From Legionella lytica (GTDB taxonomy: Bacteria; Pseudomonadota; Gammaproteobacteria; Legionellales; Legionellaceae): a stretch of DNA of 64,000 nucleotides. How positions within the stretch are numbered: position 1 is the stretch's first letter; every line of letters begins with the position of its first letter. The DNA lies in NCBI RefSeq assembly GCF_023921225.1, contig NZ_CP071527.1, positions 1,330,501-1,394,500 of the forward strand. Reading direction: 5' to 3'. The notes below the pieces were generated by a model that was given only the letters and a program-made list of their open reading frames with translations, made no database searches and was not told the DNA's origin. A program made the position numbers and the translations under genes. Below are positions 15,905 to 24,336 of this stretch, one piece after another.

Positions 15905-18193
15905 ATGACTAGCGCAAAACTGTTAGCGAAACACCACACGATACAGTCAGAGGATAAAAAAGAAGGTAAGAGCTATCAGCCTGGAACAGGTAAAAACCTA
16001 GAGATACAGGTTTTAGTACACAACGCCGCAAAATGCATTACCCCTGTTTGGCCTCTTGAAACGTTTATTGCCTGTAATCCATTACAAGGCTTTGAAGGCC
16101 AAACGTTTGAAGAAGCATTAGCTCAGGGTGGGTTTAGGCGCCAAAGAGCAGAGCGCAATGTGCAACTTGAAGCAGTTAATCTGCAAATGATTAAATGGTG
16201 CGGCGCCTTTTTTGATGCAGGGCAAGGCAGTATTGATATGCCCTATCGTGAGCAGGGCTTTTATTATGGGTTCTTAAAATTAGCCTCTTTTGATAGACAA
16301 GTGCACCACAATAAAAAAGAAGCAAAGACGTTTCTACAGCAATTGCCCGAATCAGCAGAGGAGGCAATTAAAATCTGTCTGCAAAGACTTCATGTTGCCA
16401 AAGGGCAAGAAGAAGCCTTTCTTGCAAAGACAGTTTCTTACTTGCCCGGATGGGCAGGGTTCGTGAAATGGAAAACAGATTGGCAGAATTCAAATAAAGC
16501 AGAAAAAGCAAAAGTAACGCTCACTGATTTTCTGGCAGTGCGCTTGGTGCTCACCTGCATTCTCTGGCCTGAAGCGCTCAAAGAAAAAAAAAGCAGCGAC
16601 GATGGTTCTTTGGTTAAAAAAGTGTTGGCGCAATTAAAAAGTAATGAGGATTCGTATCGAAAAAAACTATTAGCTTTGCTTTTGCCAGAGGTAAAAAAGG
16701 AGGCCGCTCAGGCTCCTCGAAGAAATGCTCAGTTGATTTTTTGCATTGATGTTCGTTCTGAGCCATTTCGTCGCGCGATCGAGTCTTTAGGTCATTATGA
16801 AACCTTTGGTTTTGCCGGATTTTTTGGTCTTCCGGTGCGTATCGAGGAATTTGATACCAATAAAAGTAAAGAGTGCTGTCCCGTCTTGTTAAAGCCTAAG
16901 TATGCGATTAAAGAAATATCAGCTGCAAATAAAGACGATTATGAGCGTTATCAACGAGGAAAATCATTGATTAATGGTTGTAAAAACCTTTATACGCAAC
17001 TCAAACACAATGTGTCGACACCTTTTGCTCTAGTCGAATCATTAGGACTTTGGTGTGGGTTGAATATGACTTTAAAATCTTTATCGCCAGAGGTGAGTAA
17101 CAATTCATTATCAGCTATCAAGGGTTGGTTGAAGCCTGCTATGCCAACCAAGGTGGCTTATGAGCTAAGTGAAAACGATGCAGAACAAGGTTTGTCCTTG
17201 CAAGAGCAGGTTAGTTATGCTGAGACGGTATTACGTCTTATGGGACTCACCTCCGGTTTTGCTAAACTCATTATTTTTTGTGGGCATGGAAGTAGTACTG
17301 AAAATAATCCTTATGCATCGGCTTTGGATTGTGGTGCTTGTGGCGGGAATCATGGGGGAATAAACGCGCGACTATTGGCATCCATTCTTAATAAACGTGA
17401 AGTTCGTCAAGGTTTAGAAGAGTGTGGCATGCACATTCCCTTAGATACGGTATTTTACGGAGCACTGCATAATACCACGACGGACTGCGTTGAGGTGTAT
17501 ACGCAAGGCGAAGCAAAACCTATTTATCCCGAACTTTTAAATCAACTCAAAAACGATTTAAAAGAGGCGCAGCTTATAACCAATCAAGAGCGAGGAATTA
17601 AATTACAGAGTGGCACGCCTCATAAATACATCCTACGACGAAGCCTAGATTGGTCTGAGACACGACCCGAATGGGGCTTAGCTCGAAATGCTGCCTTTAT
17701 TGTTGCACCTAGGCATCTAACAAAAAATATTCCTCTTGATGGTCGTTGTTTCTTGCATTCGTATCGTTTTGAGCAAGACCATGATGGGGCACTGCTCGAG
17801 ACGATTTTGACAGCACCCATGGTCGTGGCTGAATGGATCAATACCCAATATTTATTTTCTACCTTAGATAATGTGACCTTTGGCAGTGGGAGCAAAGTCA
17901 CTCACAATGTGGTTGGAACGATTGGAGTGATGCAGGGCAATGGAAGCGATTTGATGCATGGACTTCCCCTACAATCAGTCATGAGCTCTGATGAGCATGC
18001 CTATCATGAACCACAGCGTTTGCTAACAGTTGTTTATGCACACAGAGATAGGGTCTCTCAAGTGATTGAAAAACACTCCATCTTAAAAACCCTATTTTTT
18101 AATCAATGGGTACACTTGGTCGTTATCGATCCCATCAATCAACTTTCTTATCAATTAAGCCAATCTGGCGAGTGGAATTTAGTAAAACAATAA
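15905..18193 (+). CDS. dabA: DabA-type inorganic-carbon transporter subunit (DUF2309)
   Basis: This 762-residue DUF2309 protein is of DabA type, with a fold distantly related to beta-carbonic anhydrase. The zinc ligands are visible: Cys280 and Asp282 in F-C-I-D-V-R-S-E-P, His461 in F-C-G-H-G-S, and Cys476 in A-L-D-C-G-A-C-G-G. The 15-residue His-to-Cys spacing is the one I recall for characterised DabA. It should work with DabB at the inner membrane to hydrate CO2 one way and accumulate bicarbonate. AAGGAG lies 8 nt before the ATG. The gene is the second of a tight operon with a PII-like gene 17 bp downstream. Length and motifs are complete, so it looks functional. Confidence 0.92.
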   Translation: MTSAKLLAKHHTIQSEDKKEGKSYQPGTGKNLEIQVLVHNAAKCITPVWPLETFIACNPLQGFEGQTFEEALAQGGFRRQRAERNVQLEAVNLQMIKWCGAFFDAGQGSIDMPYREQGFYYGFLKLASFDRQVHHNKKEAKTFLQQLPESAEEAIKICLQRLHVAKGQEEAFLAKTVSYLPGWAGFVKWKTDWQNSNKAEKAKVTLTDFLAVRLVLTCILWPEALKEKKSSDDGSLVKKVLAQLKSNEDSYRKKLLALLLPEVKKEAAQAPRRNAQLIFCIDVRSEPFRRAIESLGHYETFGFAGFFGLPVRIEEFDTNKSKECCPVLLKPKYAIKEISAANKDDYERYQRGKSLINGCKNLYTQLKHNVSTPFALVESLGLWCGLNMTLKSLSPEVSNNSLSAIKGWLKPAMPTKVAYELSENDAEQGLSLQEQVSYAETVLRLMGLTSGFAKLIIFCGHGSSTENNPYASALDCGACGGNHGGINARLLASILNKREVRQGLEECGMHIPLDTVFYGALHNTTTDCVEVYTQGEAKPIYPELLNQLKNDLKEAQLITNQERGIKLQSGTPHKYILRRSLDWSETRPEWGLARNAAFIVAPRHLTKNIPLDGRCFLHSYRFEQDHDGALLETILTAPMVVAEWINTQYLFSTLDNVTFGSGSKVTHNVVGTIGVMQGNGSDLMHGLPLQSVMSSDEHAYHEPQRLLTVVYAHRDRVSQVIEKHSILKTLFFNQWVHLVVIDPINQLSYQLSQSGEWNLVKQ

Positions 18194-18210
18194 ATAGCGA
18201 GGAGAAAAAA

Positions 18211-18576
18211 ATGAATGTGGTTAAAGTTCAAGAGCGAAAAGATGTTGGAATTAATTTACATCCAATGAAAAAAATTGAGGTTATTGTTGCAGGAGAACAT
18301 GAGCACTTGATTACATCCATGATGGATGAAGCATCAGTGACAGGATATACACTGATACGAAACGTTTCTGGAAAAGGACATCATGGCTTTCATGAAGGGA
18401 AAATGATGTTTAATGATAAATCCTCATTAGTCTTATTTATTGCAGTGGCGCCGGAGGAGGTGATTGTAACCTTAGCCTTGGGGATGAAAACGCTGTTTCA
18501 AAATGAGTCAGGGGTCATGTTTGTTTCCGATGTTTCGGTGGCAAGGCTTGATTATTTTCACATTATGAATACTTAA
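18211..18576 (+). CDS. PII-like protein of the DAB operon
   Basis: The real start is ATG 18211, after GAGGAG and 17 bp beyond the dabA stop. The 121-residue product has a PII-like ferredoxin fold: M-K-K-I-E-V-I-V-A-G-E-H at the first strand, S-V-T-G-Y-T-L-I-R-N-V-S-G-K-G-H-H-G-F-H-E-G at the T-loop position, and V-L-F-I-A-V-A-P-E-E-V near the third strand. The T-loop Tyr and Gln of GlnB are absent, so it is a PII homologue with a different ligand. Such proteins accompany dabA/dabB or other bicarbonate transporters and probably sense carbon or adenylate state. An extra 20 residues precede the core. Confidence 0.82.
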   Translation: MNVVKVQERKDVGINLHPMKKIEVIVAGEHEHLITSMMDEASVTGYTLIRNVSGKGHHGFHEGKMMFNDKSSLVLFIAVAPEEVIVTLALGMKTLFQNESGVMFVSDVSVARLDYFHIMNT

Positions 18577-18578
18577 TC

Positions 18579-19412
18579 ATGTACTATAAAAATCAAAATG
18601 TTTTATTAGCCTCCAAACATGAAAAGGAGCAAGTGATTGCTCCGCCTTTTATGACTAAGTTATCGTGCACCTTGCGAGTGCTCGAATTTGATACCGATCA
18701 GTTTGGTACGTTTACTGGAGAGGTTGCCCGAACGCTGAGCCCTTATGAAACCTGTCTTCTAAAGGCTAAAACAGCAGCAAAACGCTATAACTATGCCCTT
18801 GCTGTCGCCTCTGAGGGAAGCTTTGGGCCTCATCCTGCGTTTCCTTTTGTACCAAGTGCGCATGAGCTGATGGTGTTTGTTGACAGAACGCGGGATTGGA
18901 TTATTGCAGAGCAATTAGTAAGCCAAAAAACAAATTACGCGATGATAACGATTAACAAAAATACAGAACTTGATGCTTTTCTTAAACGAGTTCAATTCCC
19001 ATCTCATGCACTCATTCTGCAAGTGCCCTCCAATAACCAGGTGTTGGCGAAAGGTGTTAATGATTTAGAGTCGTTGACCCATCACCTAGATCTTGGTTTT
19101 AAAACCGAAAAAGAGCTTCTTTTAGCAACCGACATGCGGGCTATGATGAATCCTACTCGAATGGCGGTGATTGGTGAGTTGGCGGATAAATTAACGCAAC
19201 GAATTGCTAGTCTTTGTGCTCGATGTGAACGCCCAGGCTTTGGATTCAAAGCAACTAAAGGCGCATTACCTTGCGGGCTGTGTGGTTCTCCTACCTCGAT
19301 TTATGAGGAAGAAGTTTGGGGTTGTATTGGCTGTGAACACCAAGAATTCAAAAGGCGGCGAGATGGTTTACTAAAAGCCGACCCTACCTATTGTGATTAT
19401 TGCAACCCTTAG
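18579..19412 (+). CDS. DUF6671-type protein with C-terminal cysteine-rich zinc ribbon
   Basis: This 277-residue protein follows the PII-like gene by 2 bp and so belongs to the DAB operon. The N-terminal 200 residues match the DUF6671 type as I know it: L-A-S-K-H-E-K-E, F-D-T-D-Q-F-G-T-F-T-G-E, A-V-A-S-E-G-S-F-G-P-H-P. The last 75 residues carry four paired cysteine motifs: C-A-R-C, C-G-L-C, C-I-G-C and C-D-Y-C. The pattern fits a double zinc ribbon. No enzymatic role is established to my knowledge. Its place in the operon suggests a link to carbon uptake or its regulation, which is inference only. Confidence 0.72.
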   Translation: MYYKNQNVLLASKHEKEQVIAPPFMTKLSCTLRVLEFDTDQFGTFTGEVARTLSPYETCLLKAKTAAKRYNYALAVASEGSFGPHPAFPFVPSAHELMVFVDRTRDWIIAEQLVSQKTNYAMITINKNTELDAFLKRVQFPSHALILQVPSNNQVLAKGVNDLESLTHHLDLGFKTEKELLLATDMRAMMNPTRMAVIGELADKLTQRIASLCARCERPGFGFKATKGALPCGLCGSPTSIYEEEVWGCIGCEHQEFKRRRDGLLKADPTYCDYCNP

Positions 19413-19490
19413 GGGCTAACTTTGTTTAAGGCTCCGCTATTAAGCGTATTGATGATACGTTATGATGCCACTTTTTTAAAAGAGCCATTT

Positions 19491-20480
19491 ATGAAAAAAG
19501 GATTGTTATTAATTAATTTAGGCACACCAAATTCTACGAATAGGCGAGATATTAAGCGATATTTGCGCGAGTTTTTGACTGATAAACGAGTCATTGATTT
19601 ACCTGCGCTGGTTCGTTACTTTCTGGTCTATGGATTAATCGTGCCTTTTAGATCAAAAAATACGGCTCATGCCTATCAATCGATATGGACTTCTCGGGGC
19701 TCACCCTTAATGGTGTACAGTCAGGACTTGGCCATGTCTATCCAACAACGCTTGGAAGAACACTATCAAGTAGCATTAGGCATGCGTTACGGTGCGCCTT
19801 CCATAGAACAAGCGCTTGATGAATTAAAAACATGCGATGAGATTACCATTCTTCCTTTATATCCTCAGTACTCTTCTGCTGCAACGGGCTCATCGATTGA
19901 AGAAGTAATGCGCATTTTATCCCAAAGGGAGGTGATTCCTTCGCTCCGTGTACTTCGTGATTTCTATCATCATACAGCCTACATCGCTTCACAAAGTGAA
20001 GTCATTCAAAGCCATTTAAAAAAGGAATCTCATTTGCTATTTAGTTATCACGGAATTCCTGAGCGCCACATTATCAAGACAGGATGTGATACGGTATGCT
20101 TGAAAGACTGTCCTTTCGTAAGCTTGAAAAATCAAGCCTGCTATAGGGCGCAGTGTTTTGAAACGAGTCGTTTGCTTGCAAAAGAATTAAAATTACAGGC
20201 ACATCAATATACTACGGCATTTCAATCAAGATTGGGAAAAACACCCTGGATAAAACCCTATACCGATGAAGTATTATCTGAGTTGATTGAACGGGGAACG
20301 CAACGTCTTGCAGTGGTTTGCCCCTCTTTTACTGTTGACTGTCTGGAAACATTAGAAGAGATAGGCATGCGCCTTAAAGAGCGGTGGATTGATTTAGGAG
20401 GAAAGGAATTTACTCTAATTCCTTGTTTAAATACCCGCGAATCTTGGGTAGAGGCGGTTGCTCAATTAATTAAGTCTTAA
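19491..20480 (+). CDS. hemH: Ferrochelatase with internal cysteine-rich segment
   Basis: HemH inserts Fe(II) into protoporphyrin IX in the last step of haem synthesis. The product, started at ATG 19491 (M-K-K-G-L-L-L-I-N-L-G-T-P), is 329 residues. Family motifs include P-L-Y-P-Q-Y-S, the catalytic-His motif F-S-Y-H-G-I-P-E-R, F-Q-S-R-L-G-K-T-P-W, and V-V-C-P-S-F-T-V-D-C-L-E-T-L-E-E. An insert after the His motif carries five cysteines (G-C-D-T-V-C-L-K-D-C-P-F ... A-C-Y-R-A-Q-C). In some bacterial ferrochelatases such a segment binds a [2Fe-2S] cluster. A TTG start at 19422 is possible but less likely, since homology begins at M-K-K. It stands 78 bp after the DAB operon. Confidence 0.93.
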   Translation: MKKGLLLINLGTPNSTNRRDIKRYLREFLTDKRVIDLPALVRYFLVYGLIVPFRSKNTAHAYQSIWTSRGSPLMVYSQDLAMSIQQRLEEHYQVALGMRYGAPSIEQALDELKTCDEITILPLYPQYSSAATGSSIEEVMRILSQREVIPSLRVLRDFYHHTAYIASQSEVIQSHLKKESHLLFSYHGIPERHIIKTGCDTVCLKDCPFVSLKNQACYRAQCFETSRLLAKELKLQAHQYTTAFQSRLGKTPWIKPYTDEVLSELIERGTQRLAVVCPSFTVDCLETLEEIGMRLKERWIDLGGKEFTLIPCLNTRESWVEAVAQLIKS

Positions 20481-20506
20481 CTCAGCTTTTATTGTATATG
20501 AGCAGG

Positions 20507-20527
20507 AAGGCCTCATAACGAGGCCTT
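20507..20527. terminator. Bidirectional terminator between hemH and hsp20
   Basis: AAGGCCTC and GAGGCCTT form an 8-bp perfect stem around ATAAC, followed by TTTT on the plus strand. It lies between two convergent genes and can serve both. Confidence 0.75.
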
Positions 20528-20533
20528 TTCGTA

Positions 20534-20974
20534 TTAGTCCTCAACGCTGATTTCAATTTTTTTCTCAGTCGCAGCTTCTCTTTTGGGAATCCTGATTTCC
20601 AGAACACCATGAGCATAGCGCGCTGTGATTTTTGCATCATCCGCGGTTTGAGGAAGACTAAAGCGACGATAGAATTGCCCTTGCGTGCGCTCTCTTCGTG
20701 TATAGCCTTGATGATGCTCGGTTTGTTCGAACTGTCGCTGACCTTTAAGAGTAAGAACGTGATTTTCTAGGGAAATATCAATGTCTTCCTTGTTTACCCC
20801 AGGAACATCGGCAATCACTAAAAAGCAGTCTTTTTCTTCTTTAATATCCACCAAAGGTGACCAACTACTGGTTTCAATATAGGATGAATCATCCTGTTTT
20901 TGAATGTTAAAAAAATCATTTAACAGAAGACCCATATCACGGTACATGGGCATAGTTTTAATTAAAGTGTTCAT
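20534..20974 (-). CDS. Hsp20/alpha-crystallin small heat-shock protein
   Basis: This 146-residue small heat-shock protein has the alpha-crystallin domain at about 38-146: W-S-P-L-V-D-I-K-E-E, then V-I-A-D-V-P-G-V-N-K-E-D-I-D-I-S, the E-R-T-Q-G-Q-F-Y-R-R-F-S-L-P strand, and A-R-Y-A-H-G-V-L-E-I-R-I-P-K with the I-x-I-like tail. It holds unfolding proteins until DnaK or ClpB refold them. AAGGAGACAGC precedes the ATG, and a heat-shock type promoter is seen upstream. It converges on hemH. Confidence 0.93.
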   Translation of the reverse strand: MNTLIKTMPMYRDMGLLLNDFFNIQKQDDSSYIETSSWSPLVDIKEEKDCFLVIADVPGVNKEDIDISLENHVLTLKGQRQFEQTEHHQGYTRRERTQGQFYRRFSLPQTADDAKITARYAHGVLEIRIPKREAATEKKIEISVED

Positions 20975-21011
20975 GCTGTCTCCTTAAAATATGATTTTGG
21001 TTAATTTCTTA

Positions 21012-21038
21012 AGTAAGGGTTATTGAAAGAAATTCAAG
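21012..21038 (-). promoter_or_regulatory. Putative sigma-32 (RpoH) promoter of hsp20
   Basis: Reading leftward, CTTGAA (21038-21033) and CCCTTACT (21019-21012) are separated by 13 bp, close to the RpoH pattern CTTGAAA with CCCCATNT. It lies about 38 bp upstream of the hsp20 start. The -10 match is imperfect. Confidence 0.45.
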
Positions 21039-21073
21039 TGCCCCATTTTAAAAAAAATGGTAATGAATCACAC

Positions 21074-21919
21074 TTAATACATTGCCCTAAGCCTTGCAAT
21101 TCGTTCTGAAGTCAACGGGTGAGTTGCAAAAAGGTTCGCGAGCTTTTCTCCATTGATGGGGTTGACGATAAAGAGGTGAGCTGTTGCAGGGTGGGCTTCT
21201 GCCTTCGTAAAATAGTGTTGATGACTTGCCTGCTCTAATTTAATCAGAGCATTGGCAAGCCAAAGAGGATTACCGCAAATTCTTGCCCCGCCTGCATCTG
21301 CTTCAAATTCCCTAGAGCGGGAAATCGCCATTTGAATGAGTCCCGCTGCGATGGGTGCAAGAATCATCATCATTATCCCTGCAATTGGATGGGCACTGTG
21401 TTCTTCCCCATCGCTCGATTGAGAGGAGAGTGGCATCCACATTAACAGGTTTACAAGTCCACTAATTGCCCCGGCAATAGTTGCACTCACGGCGCTAATC
21501 AATGTGTCTCGATGGACAACGTGGGCAAGCTCATGAGCTAAAACGCCAGTAAGCTCTTCCTTAGTTAATCGCTCCAATAAGCCGGTGGTTACGGCAATGC
21601 TTGCATGGTGAGGATTTCGTCCTGTAGCAAAGGCGTTTGGTGTCGCGTTATTAATTAGGTATACCTTAGGTATGGGGGTACCTGCACGATGAGCAAGGTC
21701 CTCAACTATTCTATAAACAAAAAAAGTACTGGATACTAATTGAGCTTGGTACAGATTCAAGACAATAGTATCTGAGTACCAATACGCTGAAAAATTCATT
21801 ATTCCTGCAAAAAGTAGCGCAATAAGTATGCCTGTGTGGCCACCTAAAGCGCCACCTATAAATACCAATAGTGCCGTTAAGGCGCCTAGAAAAAGGAGTG
21901 TTTTCAAGTTGTTTTCCAT
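21074..21919 (-). CDS. htpX: HtpX-type membrane zinc metalloprotease (M48)
   Basis: This 281-residue inner-membrane protease has two N-terminal membrane helices (about 5-20 and 30-47). The zinc motif H129-E-L-A-H133 lies in [12 protein letters not shown], and two more hydrophobic segments flank D-G-E-E-H-S (about 140-205). The third ligand Glu is in S-R-S-R-E-F-E-A-D. HtpX degrades misfolded membrane proteins together with FtsH. The C-terminal [12 protein letters not shown] is typical. It lies on the same strand as, and about 100 bp upstream of, the small heat-shock gene, a sensible stress pairing. Confidence 0.93.
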   Translation of the reverse strand: MENNLKTLLFLGALTALLVFIGGALGGHTGILIALLFAGIMNFSAYWYSDTIVLNLYQAQLVSSTFFVYRIVEDLAHRAGTPIPKVYLINNATPNAFATGRNPHHASIAVTTGLLERLTKEELTGVLAHELAHVVHRDTLISAVSATIAGAISGLVNLLMWMPLSSQSSDGEEHSAHPIAGIMMMILAPIAAGLIQMAISRSREFEADAGGARICGNPLWLANALIKLEQASHQHYFTKAEAHPATAHLFIVNPINGEKLANLFATHPLTSERIARLRAMY

Positions 21920-22041
21920 TTTATCACCTGACTATTAAATACGTTACAGCAACTAAATGGGGATAAGCGTGACAACTTCAACTAAAAGGTCATTGACCGA
22001 GTATTTTGGTCACAAACTAGAGCTAAGTGCTTGATTTTAAA

Positions 22042-22118
22042 TGGCGCGCTCGGAGGGACTCGAACCCCCGACACCTTGGTTCGAAGCCAAGTACTCTATC
22101 CAGCTGAGCTACGAGCGC
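22042..22118 (-). tRNA. tRNA-Arg (anticodon TCG)
   Basis: The minus strand gives a full 77-nt cloverleaf: acceptor GCGCTCG/CGAGCGC, D arm with GCTCAGCTGGATAGAG, anticodon stem CTTGG/CCAAG around CTTCGAA (anticodon TCG), T arm with GGTTCGAGTCC, and encoded CCA. Its 3' 46 bp recur exactly at 7642-7687 and nearly so at 4276-4323, so it looks like an integration target. Confidence 0.97.
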
Positions 22119-22181
22119 ATTAGGGTGTGAATTTGAGTGTTGAATACATCTTAGTCGGTTGATTGAGCTTGTGACCAAGAA

Positions 22182-22257
22182 TGGTGGGCCGTATAGGATT
22201 CGAACCTATGACACAGAGGTTAAAAGCCTCCTGCTCTACCAACTGAGCTAACGGCCC
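22182..22257 (-). tRNA. tRNA-Lys (anticodon TTT), copy 1
   Basis: A 76-nt cloverleaf on the minus strand: GGGCCGT/ACGGCCC acceptor, anticodon loop CTTTTAA (TTT), T loop TTCGAAT, encoded CCA. It is identical to the copy 44 bp to the right. Confidence 0.97.
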
Positions 22258-22300
22258 TAAAGGGCTAACTTTTAAAACTACTACACTGTACTACAAAATC

Positions 22301-22376
22301 TGGTGGGCCGTATAGGATTCGAACCTATGACACAGAGGTTAAAAGCCTCCTGCTCTACCAACTGAGCTAACGGCCC
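22301..22376 (-). tRNA. tRNA-Lys (anticodon TTT), copy 2
   Basis: Identical in sequence to 22182-22257, giving two tandem tRNA-Lys genes probably transcribed with tRNA-Arg as one leftward unit. Confidence 0.97.
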
Positions 22377-22750
22377 TAAAGAGGCTGAAATAATACCGTA
22401 TTGGCGCAGAAATTCAAGTGTTTTTTGCAAACTTTATCATTTTTTTTGTAATTTTATCGCTCAAGGCCTCATATATTTTGGCATGAAGGATATTATTGGT
22501 ACCAAAATGAATAAGTTGGGTTTTTTTTGTATATCAATGATATTGCTGAGATTTCTAAGTATTTTTTTGTTTTGGAGTTTTTAGCCAATGTAGTTGGCTG
22601 AATAATATGTAATTGCCATTAAGATTAGATTGGATTAAACATGTGACAAACTTTGTTTGGAGAACTCCTCATATTATCTTTGAGTGTAACCCGAAATCTG
22701 AGTAATAATTTAAATTCCTGTGTAGTAATGAACAGGACTATGATGACTAG
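22377..22750. other. Intergenic region, no gene seen
   Basis: The AT-rich gap right of the tRNA cluster has no convincing ORF. The left end must contain the promoter for the leftward tRNA genes. Runs of T (about 22440 and 22516) are present, but no clear stem-loop precedes them. Confidence 0.4.
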
Positions 22751-22782
22751 AGCCTTAATCACGTTATTCTGTGATTAAGGCT
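22751..22782. terminator. 12-bp perfect inverted repeat after the 508-codon gene
   Basis: AGCCTTAATCAC and GTGATTAAGGCT pair perfectly around an 8-nt loop, 8 bp past the end of the leftward ORF. There is no strong T-run on either side, so it may be an unusual terminator or an mRNA-stabilising hairpin. Confidence 0.5.
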
Positions 22783-22789
22783 GGTGATT

Positions 22790-24316
22790 TTATGTAGAGG
22801 GTGACGGCTTTGGCTCTGAATTTTCTGAAGGTGTTGCCGTTTCTTGTGTTGGAGCAAAGCTATTTGGCTTAAAGAAGCCTTGCGCCGAAGACCTGGTTAT
22901 GGCGTGCTTTGTATTGAGTTCCAGTATGCTCGCCAATTCCTTCAACCCTAATATTTGTGCCAGTTCGATGACGCGGGTTGGGGGTATGATGTCATCCAAT
23001 CGTTGCCAATCATTTTGTATTGGAGTACTTGACATGTCTCCCATGAGGGTTCTGATAAAACCTGGGGTTGCACAGGTTTCATGAGAACATTGGTGTTTGG
23101 CTAATAAGATCATCAGTAAATTAAATTGTGTGTTTAGATCTTGTGCCGCGATGAGTGTTGGATTGCTTAAGAGTTCGCTAAACTCAGGAATAAGCTCAAT
23201 GCGTTGTTGGTTAAGTAATTGAGCATGGTAGTGCGGACATACTTTTGTACGTAACTCAGACAAGTAAAGCTCATTGGCCACTGGGTTGGTGTCTGCATCG
23301 ATTAGGCTACCATCAGGGTGTCGTTCTGCGGTCCATTTCGAGCCCATGACTTGCATTGTTAGTTTTACTGATGGACAGCCAATCCGAATAAGAGGGTGGA
23401 TATCGGCTCCTACCGGTAGTAGGAGGTCGGGAATTGGCGGAAAGAAGCTGTTGTTGACTACAAAATAAACGTGTCGGCCGCTAATGCCCACGATTACGGT
23501 TGAGCCCGAGTGCATCGGTATCGCATAGGGATATTCTTTTTGCTCTTTGGTGATGGGGTCGCGATAATAAATGGTTCCGGTTGCTGCATCCAAGGCAATT
23601 GAGGTTGTGGTGGTTCCTGGAATGGTCTGTTCACCATCTTGTTGTTTGTCCCAGCTGAGGCCGAATAATACACTTCGGTTCATCCCTGCATCAACGAGTT
23701 TTGCATGCCATGCTCCTTGCGTTCCATTTTGAGTGTCGACTACGGTGCACACGCGGTGGGTGGTACTTAGGGTTGTGGGAGTAAAACTCATATTATTTTG
23801 TTGTAGCTCCGCTACAGATAGGCTACGAATGCGAGAGGGCTCTCCTTGAGGATTGGAACTAGAAGCAAAGCAGCCATTCTCCGGTAGGCTGAACTTGAAA
23901 TGATTAATATCTAAAGGTGCGCCAGCTTGCGCAGGTTTTGGCATATAGCGTGTGTCTTGGGCTTGTATGTACAAGGGATTGATTGTTGATAGTTGATTGA
24001 GACTAGGTGGCATTTTCTTTTGTTGGCGCAGACTGGATGTTTCCATCGGCTGGTTATTTAGTAGAGTAAATAGTTCATCTAGGCTATGAGTACGCACCTG
24101 TGGTTTATTCATACTATTTTGCCTGGCTTTAGTGAACAGAGTTTGTTGGGGAGCTGCAAATACTTGGGCAATAAAATGACTGCTGTAGCGGGATTGAAAT
24201 GAGGCATTTCGTTCTTGTAGCTGTCCATTCCAGGCAAAGTGCCTCAGGTATTGCAATGCCGTATGTAATTGTTTTTCTTCATGAGTACTTAATTTTTCCT
24301 GTGCGGATTTTTGCAT
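22790..24316 (-). CDS. Large protein of unknown function, effector-like
   Basis: This 508-residue protein has no signal peptide or membrane segment. The first 120 residues are helical and Gln-rich. The middle (about 185-320) looks like a beta-rich domain with Gly/Thr turns (I-P-G-T-T-T-T-S-I-A-L-D-A-A-T-G-T-I-Y-Y). The C-terminus is polar, rich in Pro, Ser, Thr and Glu (E-N-S-E-P-K-P-S-P-S-T), which is compatible with a Dot/Icm signal. It follows the LRR gene by 20 bp and is probably co-transcribed with it. I recognise no family, and the effector status is an inference from composition and genus. Confidence 0.65.
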   Translation of the reverse strand: MQKSAQEKLSTHEEKQLHTALQYLRHFAWNGQLQERNASFQSRYSSHFIAQVFAAPQQTLFTKARQNSMNKPQVRTHSLDELFTLLNNQPMETSSLRQQKKMPPSLNQLSTINPLYIQAQDTRYMPKPAQAGAPLDINHFKFSLPENGCFASSSNPQGEPSRIRSLSVAELQQNNMSFTPTTLSTTHRVCTVVDTQNGTQGAWHAKLVDAGMNRSVLFGLSWDKQQDGEQTIPGTTTTSIALDAATGTIYYRDPITKEQKEYPYAIPMHSGSTVIVGISGRHVYFVVNNSFFPPIPDLLLPVGADIHPLIRIGCPSVKLTMQVMGSKWTAERHPDGSLIDADTNPVANELYLSELRTKVCPHYHAQLLNQQRIELIPEFSELLSNPTLIAAQDLNTQFNLLMILLAKHQCSHETCATPGFIRTLMGDMSSTPIQNDWQRLDDIIPPTRVIELAQILGLKELASILELNTKHAITRSSAQGFFKPNSFAPTQETATPSENSEPKPSPST

Positions 24317-24336
24317 TAGTTCGGTACTAAGCTGTG

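Noticed and set aside
17620..17901. Minus-strand open frame inside dabA
   Set aside because: It lies wholly within a well-supported gene, has no ribosome site and no recognisable product.
19422..19490. TTG start extending ferrochelatase upstream
   Set aside because: Family homology starts at M-K-K-G-L-L-L-I-N-L-G. The extension is unlike any ferrochelatase N-terminus and has no good ribosome site.
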